A DNA stretch of 64,000 nucleotides from JABFRG01 sp038210445 (GTDB lineage Bacteria > Myxococcota_A > Polyangia > Polyangiales > Polyangiaceae). The notes beneath the pieces were generated by a model, which saw only the letters and a list, made by a program, of their open reading frames with translations, was not told where the DNA came from and did no database searches. The stretch covers positions 32,847 to 96,846 of the forward strand of contig JBBQWQ010000027.1 in NCBI GenBank assembly GCA_038210445.1, written 5' to 3'. Of the stretch, positions 48,896 through 57,701 are shown one piece after another (within the stretch, counting starts at the first letter, position 1; each line of letters starts with the position of its first letter). A program made the translations under genes and the position numbers.

Positions 48896-48945
48896 GTCGG
48901 CAGGCTTGGGTTTCCCACCAGGCCCGCCCACGGTAGGGTGCGCCC

Positions 48946-50094
48946 ATGGGCAGGCCATGCGCAGTGATCGCCATGACGTTGCTCGTTGCGTGTACTACGC
49001 ACCCAACCCCGGTGAACGCCCCGGCGGCCCCGCCGACACCGGCCGCCGTTCCCCCGGCGCGCCTCGCGCGCCTGCGCCGCGCGGTGAACGTCACCCGGTG
49101 GTTCTGGCTGCCGGAGAACGGCGGCAGCCCGGCGCACTTCGCGGGGTACCTCGGCGCCCCCGAGCTCGCCTCGCTTCGGCAAACCGGCATCCTCACCGTT
49201 CGGCTGGTGGTGGCGCCGAAGCTGCTTCTGCGTTCGGATGCGCCGGGCTCGCCGAATCCGCAGCTGCAGTTCCTCGACGCCGCCATCGATCGCATCCTCG
49301 CGCAGGATCTGGGCGTGGTGCTCGACCTGCAAGACGACGACAAGGCGGCCTGGGAGACCAAGCCCGACTACGTGGCGACGATGCTCTCGCTCTGGACCAC
49401 GCTCGCCACGCGGTATGCGGCGAAGGATCCCGAGCGCATGTTCTTCGAGATCCTCAACGAGCCACGCTTCGAAGGGCGCGGCAGCGACTGGAGCGCCCTG
49501 CAAGCGCGCTTCGTGACGACGCTCCGCGGCGCCGCGCCCGGGCACACGCTCATCGTCACCGGCAACGCTTGGGGCGGCATCGACGGGCTCCTGGCGCTGG
49601 CCCCGGTGGCCGACGCCAACGTGGTCTACTCGTTCCACTTCTACGAGCCGTTCCCGTTCACCCATCAGGGAGCCACCTGGGCCGATCCGGGGCTCGCGGA
49701 CTTACACGGCGTTCCCTACCCGGTCACCGGCGCCGCCTGCGAAGTGGCCATCGCCCGGGCGAAGACCGAGGCTGCCCGCGGCACCCTTCGTACCTACTGC
49801 GCCGAGGGATGGTCCGCGGAGAAGATCCGCGACCGGCTCACCCGGGTTCGCGACTGGGCCGCGCACCACCAGGTGCACGCCTGGATGGGCGAGTTCGGTG
49901 CATACTGCAAGGACGTCGACCCGAGCGCACGCGTGGCCTGGATTCGCGATACGGCGAGCGCAGCCGACGCGCTGGGCATCGGCTGGGCGCTGTGGGGCTA
50001 CGACGACTGCTTCGGCCTGGGCCGCAAGAAAGAAGGAGAGCGGCGCATCCTCGACGAGCCGGTGGCGCGGGCTCTCGGGCTCCGCTTTCGCTGA
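48946..50094 (+). CDS. Glycoside hydrolase family 5 lipoprotein
   Basis: 382 residues. The N-terminus ends in LLVAC, a good lipobox, followed by a Pro/Ala linker. The catalytic domain has the acid/base Glu in FFEILNEPRF and the nucleophile Glu in AWMGEFGAYC, with SFHFYEPFPFTHQG between and W-A-L-W-G-Y near the end, all typical of GH5 (cellulase/mannanase clan A). It is likely surface- or periplasm-anchored and acts on beta-linked polysaccharides. It converges on the DUF2505 gene, 3 bp away. Confidence 0.9.
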   Translation: MGRPCAVIAMTLLVACTTHPTPVNAPAAPPTPAAVPPARLARLRRAVNVTRWFWLPENGGSPAHFAGYLGAPELASLRQTGILTVRLVVAPKLLLRSDAPGSPNPQLQFLDAAIDRILAQDLGVVLDLQDDDKAAWETKPDYVATMLSLWTTLATRYAAKDPERMFFEILNEPRFEGRGSDWSALQARFVTTLRGAAPGHTLIVTGNAWGGIDGLLALAPVADANVVYSFHFYEPFPFTHQGATWADPGLADLHGVPYPVTGAACEVAIARAKTEAARGTLRTYCAEGWSAEKIRDRLTRVRDWAAHHQVHAWMGEFGAYCKDVDPSARVAWIRDTASAADALGIGWALWGYDDCFGLGRKKEGERRILDEPVARALGLRFR

Positions 50095-50097
50095 ATC

Positions 50098-50607
50098 TCA
50101 GGGGGCGGCGCGCTGCGCCCGCAGCCACTGGTTCTGAATATCGGCGCCTTTGGTCCACCCCTGAGAGAGCTGCTTCTGAAAGGTCTCTTCGATGAGGCCG
50201 CCCACCATGAACACCTTGGCTTCGATCTGCAGCTCGATGTCGCGGCGCACCTTCTCGGGACCGAGCTCGGTGGCGCGGAGCACGCCTTCGACGCGAATTT
50301 TATCGGCCATGGCGCTGGGAATGAGCTTCCATCGCCACACCTTGGTGGCCTTGTCGAACGCTCCCTCCTCGCGGTAGCGGAACGACCCCCCCAGCAGCTT
50401 CGAGAGTGCCGGCGGCAGCGAGAGCGTGGGCTCGATGGCCGTGGTGCGCACGATCTTCTCGTCGGTCTCGGTCTGGCTCACGGTCTTGTAGTCGCGAAAA
50501 GCGAGGCCCTCGAGAAACAGCTTGGCGTTGAGGGCGGGGTCGAAGAAGCCCGACCAGAAGGCGTCCAGGCTGCATTCGATTTCGTGGGTGAGCTCGAGTT
50601 TGGGCAT
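50098..50607 (-). CDS. DUF2505 (START/SRPBCC-like) protein
   Basis: 169 residues. LELTHEIECSLDAFWSGFFD begins a helix-grip fold of the polyketide-cyclase/START type, with alternating strands and a long C-terminal helix (GGLIEETFQKQLSQGWTKGA). This matches DUF2505, of unknown function; such folds bind hydrophobic ligands. The gene lies 16 bp after the LysR gene on the same strand and may be co-transcribed. Confidence 0.8.
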   Translation of the reverse strand: MPKLELTHEIECSLDAFWSGFFDPALNAKLFLEGLAFRDYKTVSQTETDEKIVRTTAIEPTLSLPPALSKLLGGSFRYREEGAFDKATKVWRWKLIPSAMADKIRVEGVLRATELGPEKVRRDIELQIEAKVFMVGGLIEETFQKQLSQGWTKGADIQNQWLRAQRAAP

Positions 50608-50623
50608 CGTCCGGCGAGGTTAT

Positions 50624-51547
50624 TCAAATTTCGCCGCGCGGTCGAGGTCGCGTGACCGCGCGGCGCACCAGCGCACGAAAAGCGCGGCCAGCGGGATCCA
50701 GGTGCGTGCGTTCGTGCCAGCACAGCGACAGCTCGGTCGCGTGCTTCGGTAGTGGAGTCACGAGCGCGCGCAGCCCGAGGCGCCGAGCCACCACTGCGAA
50801 CAGCGACGACGGCAGCATGGTGACGAGATCGCTCGCGGCCACGACCTCGGCCGCCGCGGCGAACGTGGGCACGGTCATCACCACGGGCCGGGGAATGCCG
50901 GCCTTGGCGAAGGTGGCTGCGTGGGGGTCGCGGAAGTTCTTGCCCGGCACCATCTCGACGCGCACGTGCTGGAGGTCGGCGAGCGCACGGCGAGAGAGCC
51001 TTCGGTCCGGCGCCGGGTGGTGATCGCGCGCCACGAGCAGGCTCGGATCGGCGCCGAGCGGCTCGAGATGCAGGCCGGGCCCGCGTCCGGCGACGCCCAC
51101 GTGCAAGTCGATCTCCGACGACCCGAGATCGCCGAGCGAGACCAGCGCGTCGATGCCCACCACCCGAAGGTGTGCGCGCGGGAGCTCCTCGTGCATCGCG
51201 CGTGCGACGCCCGGCACCCACACCACCTGCCCCACGTCGGCGACCGCCAACGTGAACGAGCGCGTGCAGGCGGCGCGGTCGAAAGGCGCAGCGGCCAGCG
51301 CCACTTCCAGCTCCCGTAGGGCGCGAGCGATGACCGGCGCGAGCTCGGCCGCGCGCGGCGTGGGGACGATGCCGCGCCCCTTGCGGGTGACCAGCGGATC
51401 GCCCAGCGCGTCGCGAAGCCTCGCCAGCTGGTTGCTGACGGCGGAGGGCGTCACGTGGAGGCGCTCGGCGGCACGGGCCACGTTGCGCTCGGTGAGCACC
51501 GTGTGGAGGACCCGAAGGAGGTTGAGGTCGAGCGACGCAATACTCAC
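50624..51547 (-). CDS. LysR-family transcriptional regulator
   Basis: 307 residues from the GTG at 51547. The winged HTH is clear: DLNLLRVLHTVLTERNVARA, then AERLHVTPSAVSNQLARLR and GDPLVTRKGRG. The C-terminal substrate-binding fold follows. The start is set by the usual distance to the HTH; the frame stays open upstream only into the intergenic region. It is divergent from the haloalkane-dehalogenase-like gene, which it probably controls through the inverted repeat in the gap. Confidence 0.9.
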   Translation of the reverse strand: MSIASLDLNLLRVLHTVLTERNVARAAERLHVTPSAVSNQLARLRDALGDPLVTRKGRGIVPTPRAAELAPVIARALRELEVALAAAPFDRAACTRSFTLAVADVGQVVWVPGVARAMHEELPRAHLRVVGIDALVSLGDLGSSEIDLHVGVAGRGPGLHLEPLGADPSLLVARDHHPAPDRRLSRRALADLQHVRVEMVPGKNFRDPHAATFAKAGIPRPVVMTVPTFAAAAEVVAASDLVTMLPSSLFAVVARRLGLRALVTPLPKHATELSLCWHERTHLDPAGRAFRALVRRAVTRPRPRGEI

Positions 51548-51552
51548 AATTG

Positions 51553-51579
51553 GTGATGTTATAGGTAATGAATCATCAC
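51553..51579. promoter_or_regulatory. Inverted repeat in the LysR/dehalogenase gap
   Basis: GTGATG (51553-51558) and CATCAC (51574-51579) are separated by 15 AT-rich bases containing TTATAGG. This T-N11-A-like dyad between divergent genes is the expected form of a LysR box. Confidence 0.6.
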
Positions 51580-51614
51580 TTCCAGCGAGGCTGCAGCGAT
51601 CGCAGGATGAGGCC

Positions 51615-52592
51615 ATGGTTCGCTTCATTCCCTGGTTCGGCGCGCTGGCCCTGGTCGCCTGCCCGTCGCCCTCCACGTCTACCCCTGCCGGAGGCTCCCT
51701 CATTTCACCCCCGCAATCGGAAGTCATCCGTCAGGTACCGGTGCTCGACTCGTTCCTCTCGCATCGGGAGCAAGGCTCCGGCGCGCCCATGGTGTTCCTC
51801 CACGGCAACCCCACGTCGTCGTACGTGTGGCGCAACGTGCTGCCCCGACTCGCGGACCGGAGGCGCTGCATCGCGCCCGATCTCGCTGGCATGGGCCGCT
51901 CCGGCAAACCCGCGATCGGCTATCGGTTCCAGGATCATGCACGCTACCTCGACGCCTGGTTCGCCGCCCTTGCGCTCCGCGACGTGGTGCTGGTGGGCTA
52001 CGACTGGGGCGGTGTGCTCGCGCTCGACTGGGCTGGCCGGCACCCGGAGCGCGTGCGGGGCGTCGTGCTCTTCGAGACCCTGCTCCAGCCGCTTCACTGG
52101 AGCGACTACCCAGCGCGCGGGGCTGCACTGTTTCGCACGCTCCGTACCCCCGGTGCGGGCGAGCAGCTGGCATTGGACGAGAACGGCTTCTTGCCGGCCT
52201 CGCTCGGCAACGGCGTCAAGCGCGGCCTGGCGGAGCGCGATCGCGCAGAGTACTACGCGCCGTACCCCGACGCCGCTTCGCGCCGCCCGCTCCTGCAATG
52301 GACCCGTGAGCTTCCCATCGACGGGGAACCGGCCGACGTGATGGAGGTGCTCGCGCGCAACGCCGCCTGGCTCGAGGCCTCACCGGCGGTGCCAAAGCTG
52401 CTGCTCACCTTCGACGGCGCCGGCCTGAGCAACGCGCCGGCCGTGGTCGCCTGGGCCCAGCGCGCGATTCCTGGGCTCGACGTGGTGCCGCTCGGCCCCG
52501 CCGGTCACCACGCGCCGGAAGATGCGCCCCAGGAGATCGCCGGCGCCATCGGGGCCTGGCTCGACCGCACGAAGAACCAGGGCGGCCCGTAA
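51615..52592 (+). CDS. Haloalkane-dehalogenase-like lipoprotein
   Basis: 325 residues. Signal and lipobox LVAC, then an alpha/beta hydrolase with the haloalkane dehalogenase pattern: halide-site Asn in FLHGNPTSS, nucleophile Asp and halide-site Trp in VGYDWGG, a catalytic Glu candidate in LFETLLQP (LinB-like placement), and base His in AGHHAPEDAP. Known dehalogenases of this group are mostly cytoplasmic or periplasmic, so a lipid anchor is unusual. AGGATGAGG precedes the ATG. Activity on haloalkanes is inferred; it could be an epoxide hydrolase relative. Confidence 0.85.
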   Translation: MVRFIPWFGALALVACPSPSTSTPAGGSLISPPQSEVIRQVPVLDSFLSHREQGSGAPMVFLHGNPTSSYVWRNVLPRLADRRRCIAPDLAGMGRSGKPAIGYRFQDHARYLDAWFAALALRDVVLVGYDWGGVLALDWAGRHPERVRGVVLFETLLQPLHWSDYPARGAALFRTLRTPGAGEQLALDENGFLPASLGNGVKRGLAERDRAEYYAPYPDAASRRPLLQWTRELPIDGEPADVMEVLARNAAWLEASPAVPKLLLTFDGAGLSNAPAVVAWAQRAIPGLDVVPLGPAGHHAPEDAPQEIAGAIGAWLDRTKNQGGP

Positions 52593-52621
52593 CGAATGCC
52601 GCTTCCCCGCGTACCGGCTGT

Positions 52622-53374
52622 ATGCACCGATGGTCGTACCTTCTCCTCCTCCTCGCCGCCTGCGAGCGCTCCGGTGCCGGCGTGAGCGCTTCCGACGCGC
52701 CGCTTCCGGACCCGGCCACCGCGAGCGCAGTGAGCGCCACGCCGGTGGTGGTCGAGCTGTTCTCTTCGGAGGGTTGTTCCAGTTGCCCGCCGGCCGATCG
52801 CGTCCTGGCCGAGCTCGATGACAGTGGGGTGCCCGGCGTCGACGTGGTGGCCCTCGAGCTGCACGTCGACTACTGGAACAACCTCGGGTGGGCCGATCCC
52901 TTTTCGCGTGCATCCTACACAGAACGACAGGGGCGCTACGGGAAGGCGTTCGGGCGCCGCGGGGTGTACACGCCGCAGATGGTCATCGACGGGCAAGCGG
53001 AGCTGGTCGGCTCCGACGCCGCGGGCGCGCGCAAGGGCATCGCGGCAGCGGCGGCGCAGCCCAAGATCGACGTCAAGCTGATCCGGGCGGGCACCCAGGT
53101 GCGCATCGAGGTGCCGGCGCCGCCGGGCGAGGCGCTGGAGCTTTACGTTGCCCAGGTGGAGCGCGGGCTCGCCACTCGCGTGCTGGCCGGCGAGAACAGC
53201 GGTCGCACGCTGCCCCACGGGCCAGTGGTGCGCGAGCTTCAGAAACTGCGCGATCTACCGGCGAGCACGCAGCCCTTCAATGCCGACGTGAGCGCGCCCG
53301 CGGGCCGGGGCGTCGTGGTGTTTCTTGCCGAGCCCACCACCATGAAGATTCGCGGCGCCGCCCAGCTCCGCTGA
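52622..53374 (+). CDS. DUF1223 thioredoxin-like protein
   Basis: 250 residues. A short hydrophobic N-terminus ending LLLLLAAC suggests a lipoprotein. The thioredoxin-like domain has ELFSSEGCSSCPPADRVL with a CxxC pair, then LELHVDYWNNLGWADPF and VYTPQMVIDG, all hallmarks of DUF1223. Function unknown; members are predicted secreted oxidoreductases. It starts 29 bp after the dehalogenase-like gene and may share its transcript. Confidence 0.88.
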   Translation: MHRWSYLLLLLAACERSGAGVSASDAPLPDPATASAVSATPVVVELFSSEGCSSCPPADRVLAELDDSGVPGVDVVALELHVDYWNNLGWADPFSRASYTERQGRYGKAFGRRGVYTPQMVIDGQAELVGSDAAGARKGIAAAAAQPKIDVKLIRAGTQVRIEVPAPPGEALELYVAQVERGLATRVLAGENSGRTLPHGPVVRELQKLRDLPASTQPFNADVSAPAGRGVVVFLAEPTTMKIRGAAQLR

Positions 53375-53412
53375 CCGCGCCTGCTCAACGCGAAGGTGCG
53401 TTTGCACCGAGC

Positions 53413-54507
53413 TCAGTCGGCTTCGTAGGCGCCCACATCGCCCATCGGCGCTCCGCCGTGGCCCTTGGGGCGCGGGCAGCCGGCGAAGTCGTCGGTGGGG
53501 AGCGCGTCGCCGGCGGGCACGCGATCGAGAGCTGCAGAGCCAGGCCCGATGCGCAGATCGCCGTTCGCAGCATCGACGAACATCGGATCGCCGGTGGCGA
53601 ACGCTCCGCCCAGCGGCGGCGCCGGCCCCTCGGCGCAGTCCGAGAGAATGCCGTTCGAGAGGCTGTACGCCGCGTCGCCCTCGACCGCGTTGGTGCCGCG
53701 GACGAATAGGTTTCCACCAACCACCGCCGGCTCCTTCAAGCCATAGAGGCCGATGCCTCCCTTGAAGCCCACCAGCGTGTTGTGCAGGATGCGCGCGGTG
53801 ACCTTGCCCACGAGCCCGGAGCGGGTGAGCACCATGGGCCGCTCCACCTCGAGAAAGGTGTTGTTGCGGATGAGCAAGTCGACGCTGTGGGTCATGGTGT
53901 CGTAGCGGGTGCTGGCGCCGATGCCCGAGGCTCGCCCGATGAACTCGTTCTGCTCCACCGTGACCTTCACGTCGGCAGAGACCAGGCCATCGATGGATCG
54001 CGCGGAGATGGCGTCTTCCGCCGAGGAGCCCACGAAGCGATTCCAGCGCACGATGAAGCTGCCGGTCTGGTTGAGGATGATCGACCCTGCGATCTCGAAG
54101 CCCTCGAAGGTAGCGCCAGACCCGAGCACCGAGATGCCGCCGTCGATTTTGGCGCCGCCGCAGCCGTGCAAGTTCACATAGGCAGGCACGCGCCAGCCTG
54201 CGCCCAGCGTCACGCCCCGCACTTGAATGGTATCGCCGGCCTTGGCGTTGGCGACGGCGTTGGCCATGGTCGACTCGGTGGGGACCTCGATGACCTTGGG
54301 GGCGGTGGCGTCGAGGCACTCAATCACCAGCTTGCGGCACGCCTTGCCGGGGACCACCGCGGCGTCCTTGTCGAGGACCGCGCTGCCGTCGCTGCTCGCG
54401 GCAGCGTCTTGGGCGGCTCCGCCGTCGGTCACGTCGGCCGGCTTGAGGCTACTGCAAGCGCACGCGAGCGACGCAAGCGCCAGCAGCCGCGGGGTGAAAA
54501 GCATCAT
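53413..54507 (-). CDS. Right-handed beta-helix lipoprotein
   Basis: 364 residues. The signal ends at LACAC or the next Cys. A linker rich in Asp, Ala and Ser follows, then a parallel beta-helix built from repeats such as TFEGFEIAGSIILNQTGSF, VTVEQNEFIGRASG and LLIRNNTFLEVERP. The C-terminal motif GDPMFVDAANGDLRI and PGSAALD is common in this group. No carbohydrate-lyase catalytic residues can be assigned. The ATG at 54507 is the first of two adjacent ATGs. It is encoded on the same strand as, and downstream of, the rplJL terminator. Confidence 0.82.
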   Translation of the reverse strand: MMLFTPRLLALASLACACSSLKPADVTDGGAAQDAAASSDGSAVLDKDAAVVPGKACRKLVIECLDATAPKVIEVPTESTMANAVANAKAGDTIQVRGVTLGAGWRVPAYVNLHGCGGAKIDGGISVLGSGATFEGFEIAGSIILNQTGSFIVRWNRFVGSSAEDAISARSIDGLVSADVKVTVEQNEFIGRASGIGASTRYDTMTHSVDLLIRNNTFLEVERPMVLTRSGLVGKVTARILHNTLVGFKGGIGLYGLKEPAVVGGNLFVRGTNAVEGDAAYSLSNGILSDCAEGPAPPLGGAFATGDPMFVDAANGDLRIGPGSAALDRVPAGDALPTDDFAGCPRPKGHGGAPMGDVGAYEAD

Positions 54508-54635
54508 CGTGCTTTCGGCATAGCACTCCGGCGCACGGTGCGCGACGACCCGGCTACGGTCGAGTCTCCCCACGCAGCGCGCGCGTCTGCAGCGAAGGGG
54601 CGAGGTGCCTCTCGGTGCCACATACCCGGCCACAC

Positions 54636-54668
54636 AAAAAAACACCCCGGCTCCTGAGAACCGGGGTG
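54636..54668 (-). terminator. Rho-independent terminator of the rplKAJL transcript
   Basis: On the minus strand an 8-bp perfect stem CACCCCGG/CCGGGGTG closes a 10-base loop and is followed by seven T residues. It lies 61 bp after the rplL stop. A strong terminator here fits the absence of rpoB downstream. Confidence 0.93.
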
Positions 54669-54729
54669 CCTCGAACCATCGGTTGCGAGCGGCTTCGCGG
54701 CCTTGCGACCGAGATGCCGTCGCCCTCGA

Positions 54730-55110
54730 CTACTTGAGCTCGACCTTGGCGCCGGCGTCTTCGAGCTTCTTCTTCATCTCGTCGGCATCAGCCTTGGAGA
54801 CGCCTTCCTTGAGGACCTTCGGTGCGCCTTCGACCAGGTCCTTGGCTTCCTTGAGGCCAAGGCCGGTGATCTCGCGAACGACCTTGATGACCGAGATCTT
54901 GTTCGCGCCGCCATCCTTGAGCTCAACGTTGAACTCGGTCTGCACCTCGGCGACGGCCGCCGGCCCGGCGGCAGCGGCGGGACCCGCGACGGCAACCGGA
55001 GCGGCTTTGACGCCCCACTTGTCTTCGAGGGTCTTGATGAGGTCGGCGATCTGGATCACCGGGAGGTTCGAGAGGAAGTCGACAACTTGGTCTTTGGTGA
55101 GGTCTGCCAT
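54730..55110 (-). CDS. rplL: 50S ribosomal protein L7/L12
   Basis: 126 residues. N-terminal dimerisation helices, an Ala/Pro/Val hinge (AAPVAVAGPAAAAGPAAVAE) and the C-terminal factor-binding domain with KISVIKVVREITGLGLKEAK and DLVEGAPKVLKEGVSK. ACGGAG is 8 nt before the ATG. It recruits translation factors to the ribosome stalk. It is the last gene before the terminator rather than the gene before rpoB. Confidence 0.98.
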   Translation of the reverse strand: MADLTKDQVVDFLSNLPVIQIADLIKTLEDKWGVKAAPVAVAGPAAAAGPAAVAEVQTEFNVELKDGGANKISVIKVVREITGLGLKEAKDLVEGAPKVLKEGVSKADADEMKKKLEDAGAKVELK

Positions 55111-55209
55111 TTGAATTCTCCGTATCTGTAAACTTTGGAACTTGTGCGAGGCGTTCCCCGAGGGGACGGTCCGCGAACGAACATGGTGAAAGGGCCCAGG
55201 CCCTCGGCT

Positions 55210-55755
55210 TCAGCCCTGACGCTCTTTGGCGGCGAGGACGTAAACGAGGTTCTGGGTGGGTGCCTGGAGGAGTGCCACGAACTGCTGCAGCGGCGCTTGA
55301 AGCGTCGCAAGCAACGTCGCGCGGAGCTCGTCCTTGCCGGGGAGGTTGGCGAGCTCTGTTTCGACGCGCTTGCCGTCGAGGAACTCACCGTCCAAAATTC
55401 CCGCCTTGACCTGGAGCTTCTCGCCCGCCTCGCCCGCGTCCTTCTTGAACGCTTTGACGACCTTGGCGGCCGCGGAGGGGTCTTCGTAGCTCCACGCGAT
55501 GCCGGTCATACCCACAAGCGACTTACCGAGCGTGTCGCTGTAGGCCTTGCCCTTCACGGCGTGCTTTACCAGGGTGTTCTTGACGACCTTGTACTCGACC
55601 CCTGCCTTGCGGAATTCCGCACGCAGCTTGGTCGCGTTGGCGACAGTCAGACCCTTGTAATCCAGGAACACGGCAGAGGTCATGCGATCGAATCGATCTT
55701 TGACCACGCCGATCATTGCGGTTTTGGCCGTCTTCGTATTGGCCGTGGATGCCAT
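55210..55755 (-). CDS. rplJ: 50S ribosomal protein L10
   Basis: 181 residues, normal length. AVFLDYKGLTVANATKLRAE and FRKAGVEYKVVKNTLVKHA are typical; the C-terminal helix binds L7/L12 dimers. The start lies one base after the rplA stop, so there is no separate leader between these genes. The 99-bp gap to rplL holds GC-rich inverted stretches (such as GGGCCTGGGCCC) that may adjust L12 synthesis, an inference only. Confidence 0.97.
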   Translation of the reverse strand: MASTANTKTAKTAMIGVVKDRFDRMTSAVFLDYKGLTVANATKLRAEFRKAGVEYKVVKNTLVKHAVKGKAYSDTLGKSLVGMTGIAWSYEDPSAAAKVVKAFKKDAGEAGEKLQVKAGILDGEFLDGKRVETELANLPGKDELRATLLATLQAPLQQFVALLQAPTQNLVYVLAAKERQG

Positions 55756-55756
55756 C

Positions 55757-56467
55757 TTACGCCTCCTCGGTCTTGCCCATATAGACGCCAGTGTCGACCT
55801 TTACCCCGGGGCCCATGGTCGACGAGACCGTGATGCTCCGGAGGTAGGTTCCCTTGGCAGTCGAGGGCTTGGCTCGGACCAGTTGATTGATGAGAGCGTT
55901 CGCGTTCTCTGCGAGAGCTTGTTCGGTGAAAGAGGCCTTGCCGATGCGGGCGTGGACGATGCCAGCCTTCTCGACGCGGTACTCGATCTTGCCGCCCTTG
56001 GCTTCGCGGACGGCGCTCGCCACATCGAACGTAACCGTTCCGACCTTGGGGTTGGGCATGAGGCCCCGGGGACCGAGAACCCGACCGAGCTTACCGACGG
56101 CGCCCATCATATCGGGCGTCGCGATCACGCGATCGAAGTCCATGAATCCTTCGGAAACCTTAGCCACCATGTCGTCGCTTCCGGCGAAATCGGCGCCAGC
56201 CTCACGGGCCTCGCGCTCTTTCTCACCCTTGGCGAACACGAGCACGCGAACGGTTTGACCCGTACCGTGCGGGAGCACGAGCGCTCCGCGAACCATCTGA
56301 TCAGCGTGCTTAGGATTCACGCCCAAACGGATCGCGACATCGACCGTCTCATCGAACTTGGCGAATTTCGCTTTCTTTACGAGAGCGACCGCCTCATCGA
56401 TCGTATATTTGCGCGTTTGGTCGACAGCACTGTCTACCTTGGCGCGGTTTTTCGATACCTTCGGCAT
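55757..56467 (-). CDS. rplA: 50S ribosomal protein L1
   Basis: 236 residues, normal length. Conserved L1 stretches: VDVAIRLGVNPKHADQMVRG, LPHGTGQTVRVLVFAKG and LGPRGLMPNPKVGTVT. AAAGGAGG lies 3 nt before the ATG, a full Shine-Dalgarno. In other bacteria L1 represses its own operon by binding mRNA; no such site could be confirmed here. Confidence 0.98.
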   Translation of the reverse strand: MPKVSKNRAKVDSAVDQTRKYTIDEAVALVKKAKFAKFDETVDVAIRLGVNPKHADQMVRGALVLPHGTGQTVRVLVFAKGEKEREAREAGADFAGSDDMVAKVSEGFMDFDRVIATPDMMGAVGKLGRVLGPRGLMPNPKVGTVTFDVASAVREAKGGKIEYRVEKAGIVHARIGKASFTEQALAENANALINQLVRAKPSTAKGTYLRSITVSSTMGPGVKVDTGVYMGKTEEA

Positions 56468-56624
56468 TGTCCTCCTTTACGGCCTTTGGGTCTTTGGGAC
56501 TTTCGGGGCCTCCCACCGGAATCCGCGCTCTTGCGAACGTGGCGGTGGTGGTTGAGGTTACGGTGAGCACCCGGACCATTCCGTGAGCTCCAAATTGGTT
56601 GGCTCCGTTCGCGGAGCCGGGCGG

Positions 56625-57059
56625 TCAGCTGACCTCGATGCCCATGGAGCGCGCGGTGCCGCGAACGGTGCGGATCGCCGACTCGATGTCGTTGGTGTTC
56701 ATCTCCGGCATCTTCTGCTCGGCGATCTTCTTCACCTGGGCTTCGGTGACCGAACCGACCTTGGTCTTGTTGGGCTCCTTGGAGCCCGAGCCGGGCTTCT
56801 TGCCGGTGGCGAGGCCCGCTTCCTTCTTGAGAAGGACGGCGACCGGGGGGTTCTTCAGGATGAAGGTGAAGGAGCGGTCGGAATAGACCGTGATCACCAC
56901 GGGGATGATCATGTCGCTACCCGCGGTGCGGGCATTGAACTCCTTGCAGAAGCCCATGATGTTGACGCCGTGCTGGCCGAGCGCCGGACCGACCGGGGGG
57001 GCGGGATTGGCCTTGCCGGCGGGGAGCTGAAGTTTGATCTGACCGGTGACTTTTTTCAT
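56625..57059 (-). CDS. rplK: 50S ribosomal protein L11
   Basis: 144 residues. KANPAPPVGPALGQHGVNIM then GFCKEFNART is the L11 signature, with the rRNA-binding C-terminal domain after it. The 157-bp gap to rplA and the 96-bp gap from nusG could carry leaders. Nothing in either is definite beyond the rplA Shine-Dalgarno. Confidence 0.98.
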   Translation of the reverse strand: MKKVTGQIKLQLPAGKANPAPPVGPALGQHGVNIMGFCKEFNARTAGSDMIIPVVITVYSDRSFTFILKNPPVAVLLKKEAGLATGKKPGSGSKEPNKTKVGSVTEAQVKKIAEQKMPEMNTNDIESAIRTVRGTARSMGIEVS

Positions 57060-57155
57060 GACTCTACTCGCTGTGCTCCTACGAGGTCACTCACGGTGGA
57101 GGGTTCGTAGTGGTGTCGCTGATGGTTGAACCGGGACCCGTGCCCCGAAAAAACG

Positions 57156-57692
57156 TTATACCGCTCGCTTCTCGACGTGGGCGAAGTCGAGCTCCACCGG
57201 CGTTGCGCGGCCGAAGATGCTGACCTTGACCTTGAGCTTCTGCTTCTCGGGCATCACCTCTTCGACGGTGCCGGAGAAGTTGGCGAAGGCGCCGTCGATG
57301 ACGCGAATCTCGTCACCGGCCTCGAACGAGACGCGGGGCTTGGGCTTGACCGCGCCTTCGACGATGCTCTTGCGGAGGTCGTCGATTTGCGGAGGCTTGA
57401 CCTCTTGCGGGCGCTGATTGCCGATGAAGCCGGTGACCTTGGGAGTGTCCTTCACGAGGTGCCAAGCATCCTCGCTCATGTCCATCTCCACGAAGATGTA
57501 GCCGGGAAAGCTGGTTTTCTGCTTCACGCGCTGCTTGCCGCCGGCGCGCGTTTCTTGAACGGTCTCAGTGGGAATGAGAACTTCCCCGAAGATCGCTTCT
57601 TTACTGTGCTCCTTGATCCGCTGGAGAAGGGATTCCTTCACGCGGTTCTCGAAGCCAGAATAAGTTTGGATGACGTACCACTTCTTCGCCAT
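57156..57692 (-). CDS. nusG: Transcription termination/antitermination factor NusG
   Basis: 178 residues, the usual length without insertions. NGN domain (KKWYVIQTYSGFENRVKESL, FPGYIFVEMDM) and KOW domain (GDEIRVIDGAFANFSGTVEE). NusG binds the RNA polymerase clamp and links it to Rho or the ribosome. It starts 9 bp after secE. Confidence 0.98.
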   Translation of the reverse strand: MAKKWYVIQTYSGFENRVKESLLQRIKEHSKEAIFGEVLIPTETVQETRAGGKQRVKQKTSFPGYIFVEMDMSEDAWHLVKDTPKVTGFIGNQRPQEVKPPQIDDLRKSIVEGAVKPKPRVSFEAGDEIRVIDGAFANFSGTVEEVMPEKQKLKVKVSIFGRATPVELDFAHVEKRAV

Positions 57693-57701
57693 GGCGATGC
57701 C

